A DNA stretch of 64,000 nt from JAWPMV01 sp039819665 (GCA_039819665.1 JBCBRM010000021.1:65270-129269); one strand, 5' to 3'. Positions 47,304-56,298 are shown, counted from the first letter of the stretch. Numbers and translations: made by a program. Notes: generated from the sequence alone by a model not told the origin.

Positions 47304-47948
47304 CTATCCCTCACTATGGGTCAATTTTCCTCCAAATTCAGCATCTTTCAAATAGTTAATCCATACAGATTTGCTCCTTTCCCACATCATCATCTCAATC
47401 CCATGTATAAGAGGAAGTAAAATGATACTGGCAATTCCGCTAATCGTGATAAACACCATCAGAGACTGATCATCATTGAACAAGGAGAATGCATTAACCA
47501 GTATGCATAGGTATACGATAAGGCTTAATTTCAGAATGGCAAAAAGATCTTTTTCCGGCTTAGAGAAAAATCTCAGAAGATAGATTCCAAAAATCATGAG
47601 GGAAGCTAAGGCATGATACCAGACATAAGGTCCTTTGACTGAAAGTTGGTCATTGTAGAAACTACTATCTATGATACCCACATAAGTAAGGAATCCTGGT
47701 GCCAGGGAAATGCAAAAAGCTCCGAGCAGTAATTGGGAATATTTGCGCATCGGCTTGGTAAATTTCAAGCACCAAAGGATCATAAAGACCATAGCCATCA
47801 TCCAAAATATCGTGATAGTGTCTTCATTCAGGTATTGAAAGCGTCCATCAAGAATTTTTACCAGAAAGAAGGTGAGTAATGGAACAAGGAAAGGGACCAA
47901 ATATTTGGCATGGGTCCAGAAGGAGTTTTGTAGGGGTTTCTGCTTCAC
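47304..47948 (-). CDS. Multi-pass membrane protein, family A copy 2 of an A-B-A-B cassette
   Basis: 214 residues from GTG 47948, with about six hydrophobic segments. It is related to 48692-49309: KYLVPFLVPL / KYFVPAICPL at the start, YLLRFFSKPEKDLFAILKL / YLLRFYFRPAQDPFSVLKL in the middle, and HGIEMMMWE / HIFDMLFWE near the end. No family is recognised. It is transcribed with its neighbours and lies 107 bases after copy 1 of family B. Confidence 0.7.
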   Translation of the reverse strand: MKQKPLQNSFWTHAKYLVPFLVPLLTFFLVKILDGRFQYLNEDTITIFWMMAMVFMILWCLKFTKPMRKYSQLLLGAFCISLAPGFLTYVGIIDSSFYNDQLSVKGPYVWYHALASLMIFGIYLLRFFSKPEKDLFAILKLSLIVYLCILVNAFSLFNDDQSLMVFITISGIASIILLPLIHGIEMMMWERSKSVWINYLKDAEFGGKLTHSEG

Positions 47949-48055
47949 GGCTAATATATGGGATTTGGTGTATGGAGGATATTAACTATTTAGTTGACGG
48001 AGACCAAGTAAGCTATGGGGAACGGTTAAATATCCTTCCTCAATTGAAAGATCAA

Positions 48056-48685
48056 TCACGCATCTTTATCCTCTGGATTTTTCGTTGCATGCTCTTCTCC
48101 GATTTTCTCAATCAATTCCATTTCTTCCTCATCTAATTGATCTTTCTCCCACTTCCCCAGTAAGCGCAAATGGGTGATAACCAGCCATACAATGAAAATC
48201 TGACTAATAAGGTTGACCGCTGAAGCTCCAGTGAAGAACTCATCCCGATCCATGGCTTCTGTCTCTTCATACATAAAGACTAAAATGCCATAGTAGACGC
48301 ATTGGAAAATGATGGTAGCTCCCACCAGGTATAGTTTTCGGTAATCAACCTTTCTTATAGGTTCTTTATGAAGGGTTCTGAGTGAGTAGAAAAACAGAAC
48401 TGCCATATTACTACCCATATAAAAACTTACTCCCGTGGTTGCATTGAAGGGAACCAGCATCGGCACCATTAACCTAACTATCAAGAGGGTAAATAAAGGG
48501 AGGAAATGCGTTTGACTAAAGGGACTTGTGTACAAATAGTATATAGCCCCTATGGTAAGAACCACATTTATCAATTCCCGGAGCCGTACGAGTTCTGCTA
48601 CTTCTCCCAGACTACCTATATATAAAAAGACTACCATGATGAGGTAGACGAAAATGGGCCAGGTATATCTCAGGGATTTAGTCAT
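48056..48685 (-). CDS. Multi-pass membrane protein, family B copy 1 of an A-B-A-B cassette
   Basis: 209 residues with about six hydrophobic segments and a long acidic tail (LDEEEMELIEKIGEEHATKNPEDKDA). It starts 6 bases after the family A copy 1 gene, so the two are translated from one message. Paralogy with 46596-47213 is visible at TWPIF and AIYY...SPFSQ. Family A proteins share a GAIWYL...TKP pattern at the equivalent place, so A and B are probably distant relatives. No function can be assigned. Confidence 0.72.
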   Translation of the reverse strand: MTKSLRYTWPIFVYLIMVVFLYIGSLGEVAELVRLRELINVVLTIGAIYYLYTSPFSQTHFLPLFTLLIVRLMVPMLVPFNATTGVSFYMGSNMAVLFFYSLRTLHKEPIRKVDYRKLYLVGATIIFQCVYYGILVFMYEETEAMDRDEFFTGASAVNLISQIFIVWLVITHLRLLGKWEKDQLDEEEMELIEKIGEEHATKNPEDKDA

Positions 48686-48691
48686 AAAGTA

Positions 48692-49309
48692 TCAACTTCC
48701 GGAAATCTTTTCTATCAAATCGTCCAGCGAATTTAAATCTTTCTTTTTACGACTCATTTTACCCTCCCAGAAAAGCATATCAAAAATATGAACTACCGGA
48801 AGTAAGCTAAGTAGTGAGATTATAGTTACCGCTGAAAAGGTCAGGGTCGTTTCGTCTTCTATAAACAAAAAATTAACGATAGCCAGGATAACGACCAAAA
48901 GGATCATAAGGAGTTTTAGGACAGAAAATGGATCCTGGGCAGGCCTGAAATAAAACCTTAGTAAATAAAATATGGCAGTTACAAGCAAACCTAAACTAAT
49001 AAGCCAAACAAATAAAGGACGATTCAACCACAATATTGTCATGAAGTCTATATCAACCAAACTTGTTGCCCTAAGAAAAACTGGCGATAGGGTCAAGACC
49101 AGACCAAAGATGATCGCCGGGCTAAATCTATGTCCGGGTTTTGTATGAATGAGATACCAAATAGCTCCAAACAAAATCATGCAACTACCAGAAACAAATA
49201 GAACAGAATCTGTAAGCCTGTAGGAAAACATATTCCTCAGGACAAAAACATATACTGCCCATATAAGGGGGCAAATTGCAGGAACAAAATATTTAAGGTA
49301 CTTCCACAT
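48692..49309 (-). CDS. Multi-pass membrane protein, family A copy 1 of an A-B-A-B cassette
   Basis: 205 residues with about six hydrophobic helices and a basic then acidic C-terminal tail (MSRKKKDLNSLDDLIEKISGS). It is the first gene of the four-gene run. The DLIEKISGS end resembles the LIEKIG ends of family B, hinting at a shared cytoplasmic interaction motif. No database family is recognised. Upstream is the ilv operon's end, separated by 107 bases with a weak hairpin (49348-49369). Confidence 0.72.
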   Translation of the reverse strand: MWKYLKYFVPAICPLIWAVYVFVLRNMFSYRLTDSVLFVSGSCMILFGAIWYLIHTKPGHRFSPAIIFGLVLTLSPVFLRATSLVDIDFMTILWLNRPLFVWLISLGLLVTAIFYLLRFYFRPAQDPFSVLKLLMILLVVILAIVNFLFIEDETTLTFSAVTIISLLSLLPVVHIFDMLFWEGKMSRKKKDLNSLDDLIEKISGS

Positions 49310-49347
49310 GAAGCCAGGCCCAATTCTTTCAGCAAAGGAGGAGAAAT

Positions 49348-49369
49348 GCTATTTCTATGGAAAAATAGC
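49348..49369 (-). terminator. Weak hairpin after the ilv operon
   Basis: Stem GCTATTT / AAATAGC with an 8-base loop, about 50 bases past the ilvA stop codon. There is only a short T-rich tail (ATTTCTCCTCC), so termination is uncertain. Confidence 0.35.
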
Positions 49370-49416
49370 AAATATGTTTTGAAAAGGAAGGCTTGGATGG
49401 AAAGGATTTTCAGCTC

Positions 49417-50679
49417 CTAGACCAAAAGCGTGAAAAGATCTGGTGAATCATTGAGGTGTTGATAATTTACCTCATATTCTTTCATGCGGTTAATCAATGC
49501 TTCGAAATCATTGGCTTCGTTTAATTCGATACCTACCAGAGCCGGGCCAGCTTCCCGATTGTTCTTTTTGGTGTATTCGAAATGGGTTATATCATCATCT
49601 GGACCCAATACATTGACCAGAAATTCTCGCAAAGCACCCGCTCTTTGTGGAAAGCGTATGACGAAATAATGTTTGAGGCCTTCATAGAGCAGAGAGCGCT
49701 CTTTGATCTCTTCTGTACGCATGATGTCATTGTTACCCCCACTGACTACACAGACCACATTTTTTCCTTTGATCTTATCTGCGTATTGATCCAAAGCTGC
49801 AATGGCTAAGGCTCCTGCAGGTTCTGCAACGATGGCTTCTTCATTATACAATTGAAGGATCGTACTACAAACTTTACCCTCAGGAACCAGCAGCATATCA
49901 TCCAGGACTTTTTTACAAATCTCAAAAGTCTTAATCCCCACTCTTTGGACCGCAGCTCCATCGACAAACTTATCGATCTCATCCAGGGTTACGAGTTTTT
50001 TTGCTTTGAGGGAATCGTGCATGGCCGGTGCACCAGCAGGTTCTACTCCAATGATTTTTGTTTTAGGACTCAACTGTTTGAGATATGATCCCAATCCTGA
50101 AGCCAGTCCTCCTCCTCCGATCGCGAGAAATATAAAATCTATTGGTTCGTGACTGTCTGCCAGAATTTCCATAGCTACGGTTCCCTGGCCTGCCATTACC
50201 TCATAATCATCAAATGGATGAATGAAAGTCTTCTGATGTGCCGCACAATCACCCATAGCAGCACTATAGGCCTCATCATAGGTATCTCCCACCAAAACAA
50301 TCTCTACCCGATTCTGTCCAAACATCTGCACCTTCTGCACTTTCTGCTTGGGAGTTGTTCCTGGCATGAAGATTTTCCCGGAAATATTGAGGGCATGACA
50401 GGAAAAGGCTACCCCTTGTGCATGGTTTCCCGCACTAGCGCATACAATTCCTCTTCTGGCCACCTCGGGATCCAATTGAGACATCTTGTTATATGCTCCT
50501 CTCAGTTTATAGGAACGTACTACTTGCAAGTCTTCTCGCTTGAGGCGAATCTTGCTTCTGAACTTATGGGAAAGGTTGAGGTTTTCCATTAAGGGAGTGC
50601 GCATGACAACCCCCTTTAGTCGCTCATTTGCCTCGACTATTTTTCCAAGTGGCAAAAGGCTCGTTTTTTCAGAGACCAT
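49417..50679 (-). CDS. ilvA: Threonine ammonia-lyase (threonine dehydratase), biosynthetic
   Basis: A 420-residue PLP enzyme converting threonine to 2-oxobutanoate, the first step toward isoleucine. K58 in SYKLRGA is the PLP lysine and CVVSGGNND is the phosphate loop. The C-terminal ~85 residues form one ACT-like regulatory domain (YFVIRFPQRAGALREFLVNVLG), so this is the shorter single-domain form, likely still inhibited by isoleucine. It is last gene of the ilv operon, 51 bases after ilvC. Confidence 0.95.
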   Translation of the reverse strand: MVSEKTSLLPLGKIVEANERLKGVVMRTPLMENLNLSHKFRSKIRLKREDLQVVRSYKLRGAYNKMSQLDPEVARRGIVCASAGNHAQGVAFSCHALNISGKIFMPGTTPKQKVQKVQMFGQNRVEIVLVGDTYDEAYSAAMGDCAAHQKTFIHPFDDYEVMAGQGTVAMEILADSHEPIDFIFLAIGGGGLASGLGSYLKQLSPKTKIIGVEPAGAPAMHDSLKAKKLVTLDEIDKFVDGAAVQRVGIKTFEICKKVLDDMLLVPEGKVCSTILQLYNEEAIVAEPAGALAIAALDQYADKIKGKNVVCVVSGGNNDIMRTEEIKERSLLYEGLKHYFVIRFPQRAGALREFLVNVLGPDDDITHFEYTKKNNREAGPALVGIELNEANDFEALINRMKEYEVNYQHLNDSPDLFTLLV

Positions 50680-50730
50680 GATGGTAGGAAAATGGGTAGT
50701 CGGCGAAATTTTCGCCGACTACATGATAAA

Positions 50731-51795
50731 TTATGCGTTACTCTTTGCACTTTGTCTTTCAGGACGCAGCTCTCTTACAGCTGCTCCGGCACGCCACATT
50801 TCGGAATCAGCAATAGCTGCCAGTTCCTCACCCAGTTTTTCTCTGTACTGGGGATCACTATTAGCTTCAATGGTGATTCTGGCTTCATTTCCTGTAGCTA
50901 CACTCTCATATAGGTCAGCAAAAACAGGAGCTGTAGCATCTCGGAAACGATCTTTCCAATCCAAGGCACCTCTTTGAGCGGTTGTAGAACAGTTGGCGTA
51001 CATCCAGTCCATACCATTTTCTGCAACCAGACGAATCAAAGACTGAGTCAGTTCTTCTACGGTTTCATTGAAGGCCTCGGAAGGCGAATGACCTTTCTCT
51101 CTTAGAATGTTGTATTGAGCTTCCATCACTCCGGCTAAAGCACCCATGAGAATACCTCTTTCACCGGTTAGATCGCTATAAACTTCTTTCTTGAAGGTCG
51201 TTTCGAAAAGGAAACCGGATCCGATTCCGATACCAACTGCAATGATTTTTTCTCTTGCGTTTCCGGTAGCATCCTGGTGGATAGCAAAGCTGGAGTTGAT
51301 ACCCGCCCCTGCCAGAAAGTTTCTTCTCAAGCTGGTGCCTGAACCTTTGGGAGCTACCAGTACTACATCTACGTTCTCTGGTGGAATGATAGAAGTTTGA
51401 TCGTGGTAGGTGATTGCAAAACCATGTGAAAAACAAAGTGTTTTTCCTTCTGTCAAATGAGATTTTACGGTCGGCCAGGTGGCGATCTGTCCTGCATCAG
51501 AAAGCAGGTTCATGATGATGCTACCTTTTTGACATGCTTCTTCCAAAGAAAATAAAGTCTCGCCTGGGACCCATCCATCAGCTACTGCCTTTTCCCAACT
51601 GGCTGAGTTCTCACGTTGACCAATGATTACATTGAATCCATTTTCTTTCAAATTGAGTGCTTGGGCTGGCCCTTGTACGCCATATCCCAATACAGCCAGG
51701 GTATCTCCCTGAAGGATTTCTCTCGCTTTTTCGAGTGGATACTCCTCACGGGTAACTACCGTTTCATCGACGCCGCCAAAATTGATTACTGCCAT
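50731..51795 (-). CDS. ilvC: Ketol-acid reductoisomerase
   Basis: A 354-residue enzyme that isomerises and reduces acetolactate or acetohydroxybutyrate with NADPH. The nucleotide loop is VLGYGVQGPAQALN (G37, G39, G42). Further conserved segments are VVLVAPKGSGTSLR and the helical C-terminal domain with DLTGERGILMGALAGVMEAQ and metal-binding acidic residues. It is a class I, short-form enzyme. It lies 97 bases after ilvN and 51 before ilvA in the operon. Confidence 0.96.
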   Translation of the reverse strand: MAVINFGGVDETVVTREEYPLEKAREILQGDTLAVLGYGVQGPAQALNLKENGFNVIIGQRENSASWEKAVADGWVPGETLFSLEEACQKGSIIMNLLSDAGQIATWPTVKSHLTEGKTLCFSHGFAITYHDQTSIIPPENVDVVLVAPKGSGTSLRRNFLAGAGINSSFAIHQDATGNAREKIIAVGIGIGSGFLFETTFKKEVYSDLTGERGILMGALAGVMEAQYNILREKGHSPSEAFNETVEELTQSLIRLVAENGMDWMYANCSTTAQRGALDWKDRFRDATAPVFADLYESVATGNEARITIEANSDPQYREKLGEELAAIADSEMWRAGAAVRELRPERQSAKSNA

Positions 51796-51892
51796 TTTTC
51801 TTAATTAAAGCTTAATTAATAGTGTTGATTTTGGATTGCCTAAGGTGAATCTTCTTCGTGTGGTGGATTCCTTTTACCGTCTGGCAATCTAT

Positions 51893-52405
51893 TTACATAG
51901 TTAGATATGATTTTAACATCAGGGGCTTCTTCGAGATAGCGATAGTGCCAGACCGAGAAAATCCTTGTACACCAAAGGGTTCCAGTTTATGGAAAAGGTC
52001 TATGGTTTCGCCGGGATGTCCCGTTTTTTCCACCATAACATAATCCATAGTAATACTCAAAACCCGGGCATTGTTTTCCCGAATGATGCGCTCAAAGCTA
52101 TCAGAAGCCAGTTTGTCAGTGGTTAACTTATACAAGGCGATTTCCTGCATTACTACATCCTCTTCCCTTAAAATAAAGGCTTTGATCACGCCTATCAGTT
52201 TATCGATTTGCTTGCGGAGTTTTACAACCTGACTTTCTGTTGTATTGATCACGATGATGAAGCGGGAAATGCCTTCCACTTCGGTTTCTGAAGTGGTTAA
52301 ACTTTCAATATTGATATGTCTTTGCGTAAAGATCGTAGTGATCCTGTGCAGTAGACCTACTTTATTTTCGGTAAAAATGGATAAGGTATATGATTGCTCT
52401 TCCAT
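51893..52405 (-). CDS. ilvN: Acetolactate synthase small (regulatory) subunit
   Basis: A 170-residue protein with an N-terminal ACT domain (about 4-75; YTLSIFTENKVGLLHRITTIFTQRHINIESLT) that binds valine and mediates feedback inhibition. The C-terminal domain (KLTTDKLASDSFERIIRENNARVL, KTGHPGETIDLFHKLEPFGV, FSRSGTIAISK) contacts the large subunit. The start codon lies 5 bases after the ilvB stop, consistent with translational coupling. Confidence 0.95.
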   Translation of the reverse strand: MEEQSYTLSIFTENKVGLLHRITTIFTQRHINIESLTTSETEVEGISRFIIVINTTESQVVKLRKQIDKLIGVIKAFILREEDVVMQEIALYKLTTDKLASDSFERIIRENNARVLSITMDYVMVEKTGHPGETIDLFHKLEPFGVQGFSRSGTIAISKKPLMLKSYLTM

Positions 52406-52410
52406 GATGA

Positions 52411-54147
52411 TTAAGGTTCAAGTTTTATCTCAGATACTGCAGCTCCGGAAGGAACCATAGGGAATACATTTTCTTCTTTTTCGACCACGACATCCAGCAA
52501 ATATGGACCATCATGAGCCAGCATGGTTTCAAGGGCTTCATCTAGCTCTGCACGGGTTTCAACTCTTCTTGCTGGGATACCATATCCATCAGCTATTTTT
52601 ACAAAATCAGGATTCGTCAATTCCGTGAATGAGTAGCGACGATCAAAGAATAATTGTTGCCACTGACGAACCATGCCTAGGAAATTGTTGTTCAGGATGA
52701 TGACTTTCACCGCCGTATTATTTTGGCTTAGGCATCCCAACTCCTGAATGGTCATTTGAAAAGACCCATCTCCAATGATAGCCAAAACTTCGCGATCCGG
52801 TTGAGCCAGTTTTGCTCCGAAAGCAGCCGGGAGGCAAAAGCCCATGGTTCCCAGTCCACCTGAACTTACCCAACCGTCAGTGTCTTTGTATTTGTAGTAG
52901 CGAGCGGTGGCCATTTGGTGTTGGCCTACGTCGGTAACTACAATAGCTTTTCCCTCGGTTTTATCAGAGAGTTTGCTCACAACTTCAGCCATATGACAAA
53001 GATCTCCATCTGGATTCATATCCTTTTTGATAACTTTTTCATATTCTTCAGCTGCACAATCTTTAAATCGTTGCATCCACTCTTCGTGAGAATTTTCTTT
53101 CACCAAAGGATAAAGCGCTTTTAATACCGCTTTAGCATCCCCTACCAGAGGCACTGCTGCTTTCACGTTTTTATCGATTTCTGACTCATCGATCTCTATG
53201 TGAATGACCTTAGCCTGTTTTGCGTAGCGGTTTACATCACCCGTTACCCGGTCGTCAAAACGCATCCCAACTGCCAGAATTACATCTGCTTCATTGGTGA
53301 GGACATTGGGTCCATAATTTCCGTGCATACCCAGCATTCCTGTATGTAGAGGATGATCGGATTCCAGAGCTGAAAGTCCTTGCAGGGTGCTTCCTACTGG
53401 TATCCCGGTTTTTTCAATGAATGCACGGAATTCAGCCTGAGCTTCTGAGATTAAAACACCATGCCCAAGCAGGATATATGGCTTTTTAGCATTGTTAAGC
53501 AAATCAGCCGCTTTGTGCAAACAAGCTGTATCAACTTCCGGATAAGGATGGTAGGCCCTGACCTTATTGCAAGGAGTGTAGAAGAAATCCAGTTCTCCTA
53601 ATTCTGCATTTTTGCAAATATCGATCATAACCGGTCCCGGTCTTCCTGAATTTGCCAGATAGAAAGCTTTGGCAAATACTTCAGGAATCTCACTTGCATC
53701 TGTGATTTGATAACTCCACTTGGTGATGGGCATGGTAATACCGATCACGTCGACTTCCTGAAATGCATCAGAACCCAGCAGGTGGCGAGGCACCTGTCCG
53801 CTGATGCAGACCATAGGGGTAGAATCGATCATGGCATCTGCAATTCCTGTCACCAGGTTGGTAGCTCCCGGTCCGGAAGTTACCAGGCAAACCCCTGTCT
53901 TATTGGTTACCCGTGCATATCCTTGAGCGGCATGTGTAGCACCTTGTTCATGACGGACCAGAATGTGGTTAAGTACATCCATATAGTCATACAAAGCATC
54001 ATACACAGGCATAATGGCTCCTCCCGGATATCCGAAGATGGTGTCAACCCCCTCGGCAATGAGAGATAGGATTACGGCCTCAGAGCCCGAGACTTTTTTC
54101 CCGGTGGCTGAGAGGACTTGTTGAGAAGCTTTTAACGCAGTCGGCAT
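52411..54147 (-). CDS. ilvB: Acetolactate synthase large (catalytic) subunit
   Basis: A 578-residue thiamin-diphosphate enzyme joining pyruvate to pyruvate or 2-oxobutanoate. The catalytic E67 is in VRHEQGATHAAQGYARVT. The ThDP motif is GDGSFQMTIQEL...NNNFLGMVRQWQ near residue 455. FYP/FGYPGGAIMPVYDAL opens the first domain. Length is typical. It sits 22 bases after ilvD and immediately before its regulatory subunit. Confidence 0.96.
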   Translation of the reverse strand: MPTALKASQQVLSATGKKVSGSEAVILSLIAEGVDTIFGYPGGAIMPVYDALYDYMDVLNHILVRHEQGATHAAQGYARVTNKTGVCLVTSGPGATNLVTGIADAMIDSTPMVCISGQVPRHLLGSDAFQEVDVIGITMPITKWSYQITDASEIPEVFAKAFYLANSGRPGPVMIDICKNAELGELDFFYTPCNKVRAYHPYPEVDTACLHKAADLLNNAKKPYILLGHGVLISEAQAEFRAFIEKTGIPVGSTLQGLSALESDHPLHTGMLGMHGNYGPNVLTNEADVILAVGMRFDDRVTGDVNRYAKQAKVIHIEIDESEIDKNVKAAVPLVGDAKAVLKALYPLVKENSHEEWMQRFKDCAAEEYEKVIKKDMNPDGDLCHMAEVVSKLSDKTEGKAIVVTDVGQHQMATARYYKYKDTDGWVSSGGLGTMGFCLPAAFGAKLAQPDREVLAIIGDGSFQMTIQELGCLSQNNTAVKVIILNNNFLGMVRQWQQLFFDRRYSFTELTNPDFVKIADGYGIPARRVETRAELDEALETMLAHDGPYLLDVVVEKEENVFPMVPSGAAVSEIKLEP

Positions 54148-54169
54148 TTTATAATTAGTCTAAAAAATT

Positions 54170-55837
54170 CTATTGGTCCGTAACGCATCCTTCTGATGCA
54201 GTGGATACGGTTTTGCTGTATTTGTATAGCACACCGCGACTTACTCGGGGGGGCTTAGGGCTCCAGCTAGCCTTTCTTTTTGCGATTTCTTCCTCAGAAA
54301 TGTGAGCGATAATTTTATTGTCTTTGGCATCGATGGTGATTTTATCTCCATTTTCCAGTAGACCGATCAAACCTCCCACTTGTGCCTCTGGTGTGATATG
54401 GCCCACCACGAATCCATGTGTCCCTCCAGAAAATCTTCCATCTGTTATCAGGGCCACACTATTCCCAAGACCTGCACCCATGATCGCACCTGTTGGTTTG
54501 AGCATTTCTGGCATACCTGGACCTCCTTTGGGTCCTTCGTAGCGGATAACTACCACTTCTCCAGAAACAACTTTTCCAGCCACAATGGCTTCATTCGCCT
54601 CAAACTCACTATCAAAAACATGAGCTATCCCTTCAAATATTTCTCCTTCCTTTCCTGTAATTTTTGCTACACAACCATCTTCTGCCAGATTTCCATACAA
54701 GATTTGAAGGTGGCCGCTTTCTTTTATAGGATTTTCGAAAGAATAGAAGAGTTTCTGATCGGAAGGTAATCCAGAAAGCTCTGCCAGATTTTCTGCTAAT
54801 GTTTTGCCCGTAATGGTTAAGCAATCTCCATGCAGGTAGCCCGCTTCTAACACCATTTTCATAACGGCAGGTGTTCCTCCTAAGGCATGAACATCCTTCA
54901 TCAGGTATTTGCCCGAAGGTTTGAGATCGCCGATGTAAGGAGTTTTATCGCTGATCCGCTGGAAATCATCCAGCGTAATATCTACTTCAGCTGCCTTGGC
55001 TATGGCGATCATATGTAAGGCTGAGTTAGTAGAACCTCCCATAATCATGATCATGGTCAAAGCATTCTCAAATGCTTTTTTCGTCATAATATCCCGAGGC
55101 AGAATGTTCTCAGAAAGCAAATGCCTGATAGCACTTCCGGCTTTCAGGCACTCTTTATATTTATCTTCACTAACGGCTGGATTGGAAGCACTATAGGGAA
55201 GACTCATTCCCATGGCTTCTATGGCGGTAGCCATGGTATTAGCTGTATACATACCTCCGCATGCACCTGCTCCCGGACATGCATTTTGTATGATCCCTTT
55301 GAAGTCTTCTGGTGTGATGTTGCCGGCAACCTTTTCGCCCAATGCCTCAAAAGCTGAAACGATATTGAGGGTTTCTCCTTTGTAATGCCCCCCAGCTATC
55401 GAACCACCATATACCAGGATCGAGGGACGATTCAAACGAGCAATGGCCATCATAGCTCCGGGCATATTCTTATCGCATCCTACAACCGTGATAAGGCTGT
55501 CGTACCATTGTGCATGTACCACAGTTTCTATAGAATCAGCAATTACGTCTCGAGAGGGGAGGGAATATCGCATCCCTTCCGTCCCCATTGACATTCCATC
55601 GCTCACGCCTATGGTATGAAAGATTAGCCCTAACAAATCTTCATCCATTACCCCGGTCTTTACTCGTTCAGCCAAATCATTCAAATGCATATTGCAGGTA
55701 TTTCCCTCATATCCGGTACTCACAATGCCTACCTGGGCTTTGTTCAGGTCTTCTTCGCTCAAGCCCAAACCGTAAAGCATGGCCAATGCTGCTGGCTGAG
55801 TTTCATCCTGGGTCAATCTTTTACTGTAGCGGTTCAT
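54170..55837 (-). CDS. ilvD: Dihydroxy-acid dehydratase
   Basis: A 555-residue iron-sulfur enzyme removing water from dihydroxy-isovalerate and dihydroxy-methylvalerate. The cluster cysteines are C48 (GNTCNMH), C121 (VVGCDKNMPG) and C193 (GACGGMYTANTM). Further conserved segments are GGSTNSALH and DGRFSGGTHGFVVGH. It is first structural gene of the operon and is preceded by the leader peptide and attenuator described separately, so the whole pathway is probably tuned by branched-chain aminoacyl-tRNA supply. Confidence 0.96.
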   Translation of the reverse strand: MNRYSKRLTQDETQPAALAMLYGLGLSEEDLNKAQVGIVSTGYEGNTCNMHLNDLAERVKTGVMDEDLLGLIFHTIGVSDGMSMGTEGMRYSLPSRDVIADSIETVVHAQWYDSLITVVGCDKNMPGAMMAIARLNRPSILVYGGSIAGGHYKGETLNIVSAFEALGEKVAGNITPEDFKGIIQNACPGAGACGGMYTANTMATAIEAMGMSLPYSASNPAVSEDKYKECLKAGSAIRHLLSENILPRDIMTKKAFENALTMIMIMGGSTNSALHMIAIAKAAEVDITLDDFQRISDKTPYIGDLKPSGKYLMKDVHALGGTPAVMKMVLEAGYLHGDCLTITGKTLAENLAELSGLPSDQKLFYSFENPIKESGHLQILYGNLAEDGCVAKITGKEGEIFEGIAHVFDSEFEANEAIVAGKVVSGEVVVIRYEGPKGGPGMPEMLKPTGAIMGAGLGNSVALITDGRFSGGTHGFVVGHITPEAQVGGLIGLLENGDKITIDAKDNKIIAHISEEEIAKRKASWSPKPPRVSRGVLYKYSKTVSTASEGCVTDQ

Positions 55838-55920
55838 ATCGTTTTAGCTATGTAGAAGTATGTTTTTTGAATGAGTTCTAAATAATTCCGTTTTCTCTCT
55901 TAATTGCTGGTCCAAAAGCA

Positions 55921-55952
55921 AAAAACCATTCTCTGGAAGGAGAATGGTTTTT
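55921..55952 (-). terminator. ilv attenuator terminator hairpin
   Basis: A perfect 13-bp stem AAAAACCATTCTC / GAGAATGGTTTTT with a 6-base loop, followed on the minus strand by TGCTTTTGG. It lies 84 bases upstream of ilvD and 32 bases downstream of the leader peptide stop, which is the position of an attenuator rather than an end-of-gene terminator. Confidence 0.82.
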
Positions 55953-55982
55953 ATTATTTTTATGTATGCAAAACCACTCTCC
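55939..55982 (-). promoter_or_regulatory. ilv antiterminator (alternative pairing)
   Basis: On the transcript, GGAGAGTGGTTTT (55982-55970) can pair with AAAACCATTCTCC (55951-55939) along 13 positions with a single G-U wobble. The second arm is also the left arm of the terminator stem, so the two hairpins exclude each other. Confidence 0.75.
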
Positions 55983-55983
55983 T

Positions 55984-56049
55984 TCAATGACGAAGAATAA
56001 TGCTTACGACATTAATAATAATGGATAGTATGGATTGCAAAATTTTCAT
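55984..56049 (-). CDS. ilv leader peptide (branched-chain amino acid attenuator)
   Basis: A 21-codon reading frame from ATG 56049 to TGA 55984, too short for ordinary gene lists: MKILQSILSIIINVVSII then LRH. Twelve residues are branched-chain (7 Ile, 3 Leu, 2 Val), including Ile-Ile-Ile, Val-Val and Ile-Ile runs. Ribosome stalling on these codons when charged tRNA is scarce would expose the antiterminator arm just downstream and prevent the terminator, switching on ilvDBNCA. The composition, the stop codon beside the antiterminator arm and the overlapping hairpins all fit classical enteric ilv attenuation. It is not expected to have a function as a protein. Confidence 0.85.
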   Translation of the reverse strand: MKILQSILSIIINVVSIILRH

Positions 56050-56105
56050 TTTTTCTTTTGAACGCTGTAAATATGGAAACCTTTCATTTGCTTTCCAAAT
56101 ATTCA

Positions 56106-56140
56106 GCTAAATTTTTAGGCCTCTAGGCCAAATTTTTGGC
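56106..56140. promoter_or_regulatory. Paired palindromes upstream of the ilv leader
   Basis: CTAAATTTTTAG (56107-56118, within GCTAAATTTTTAGGC) and GCCAAATTTTTGGC (56127-56140) are both palindromic, share the core AAATTTTT and have centres exactly 21 bp apart (two helical turns). They lie next to a -7-like box, so a dimeric regulator could bind here. The regulator is unknown. Confidence 0.45.
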
Positions 56141-56298
56141 AAAAGCTACTGAAAATGAGGGGGTAGGCATTTTAAAAAGAAATCAATAGGATTATAATAA
56201 GCTTTCCATTCTTATCAGGATTCGGCTTATCTTAGCGATTGACCATCCATATTGCTGAATGGGTTTAGATATATTTATATAATGAAACTCCTGGCAGA

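Noticed and set aside
47879..48136. 85-codon plus-strand frame in the A-B-A-B cassette
   Set aside because: It overlaps the ends of two well-supported membrane protein genes on the opposite strand and resembles no protein.
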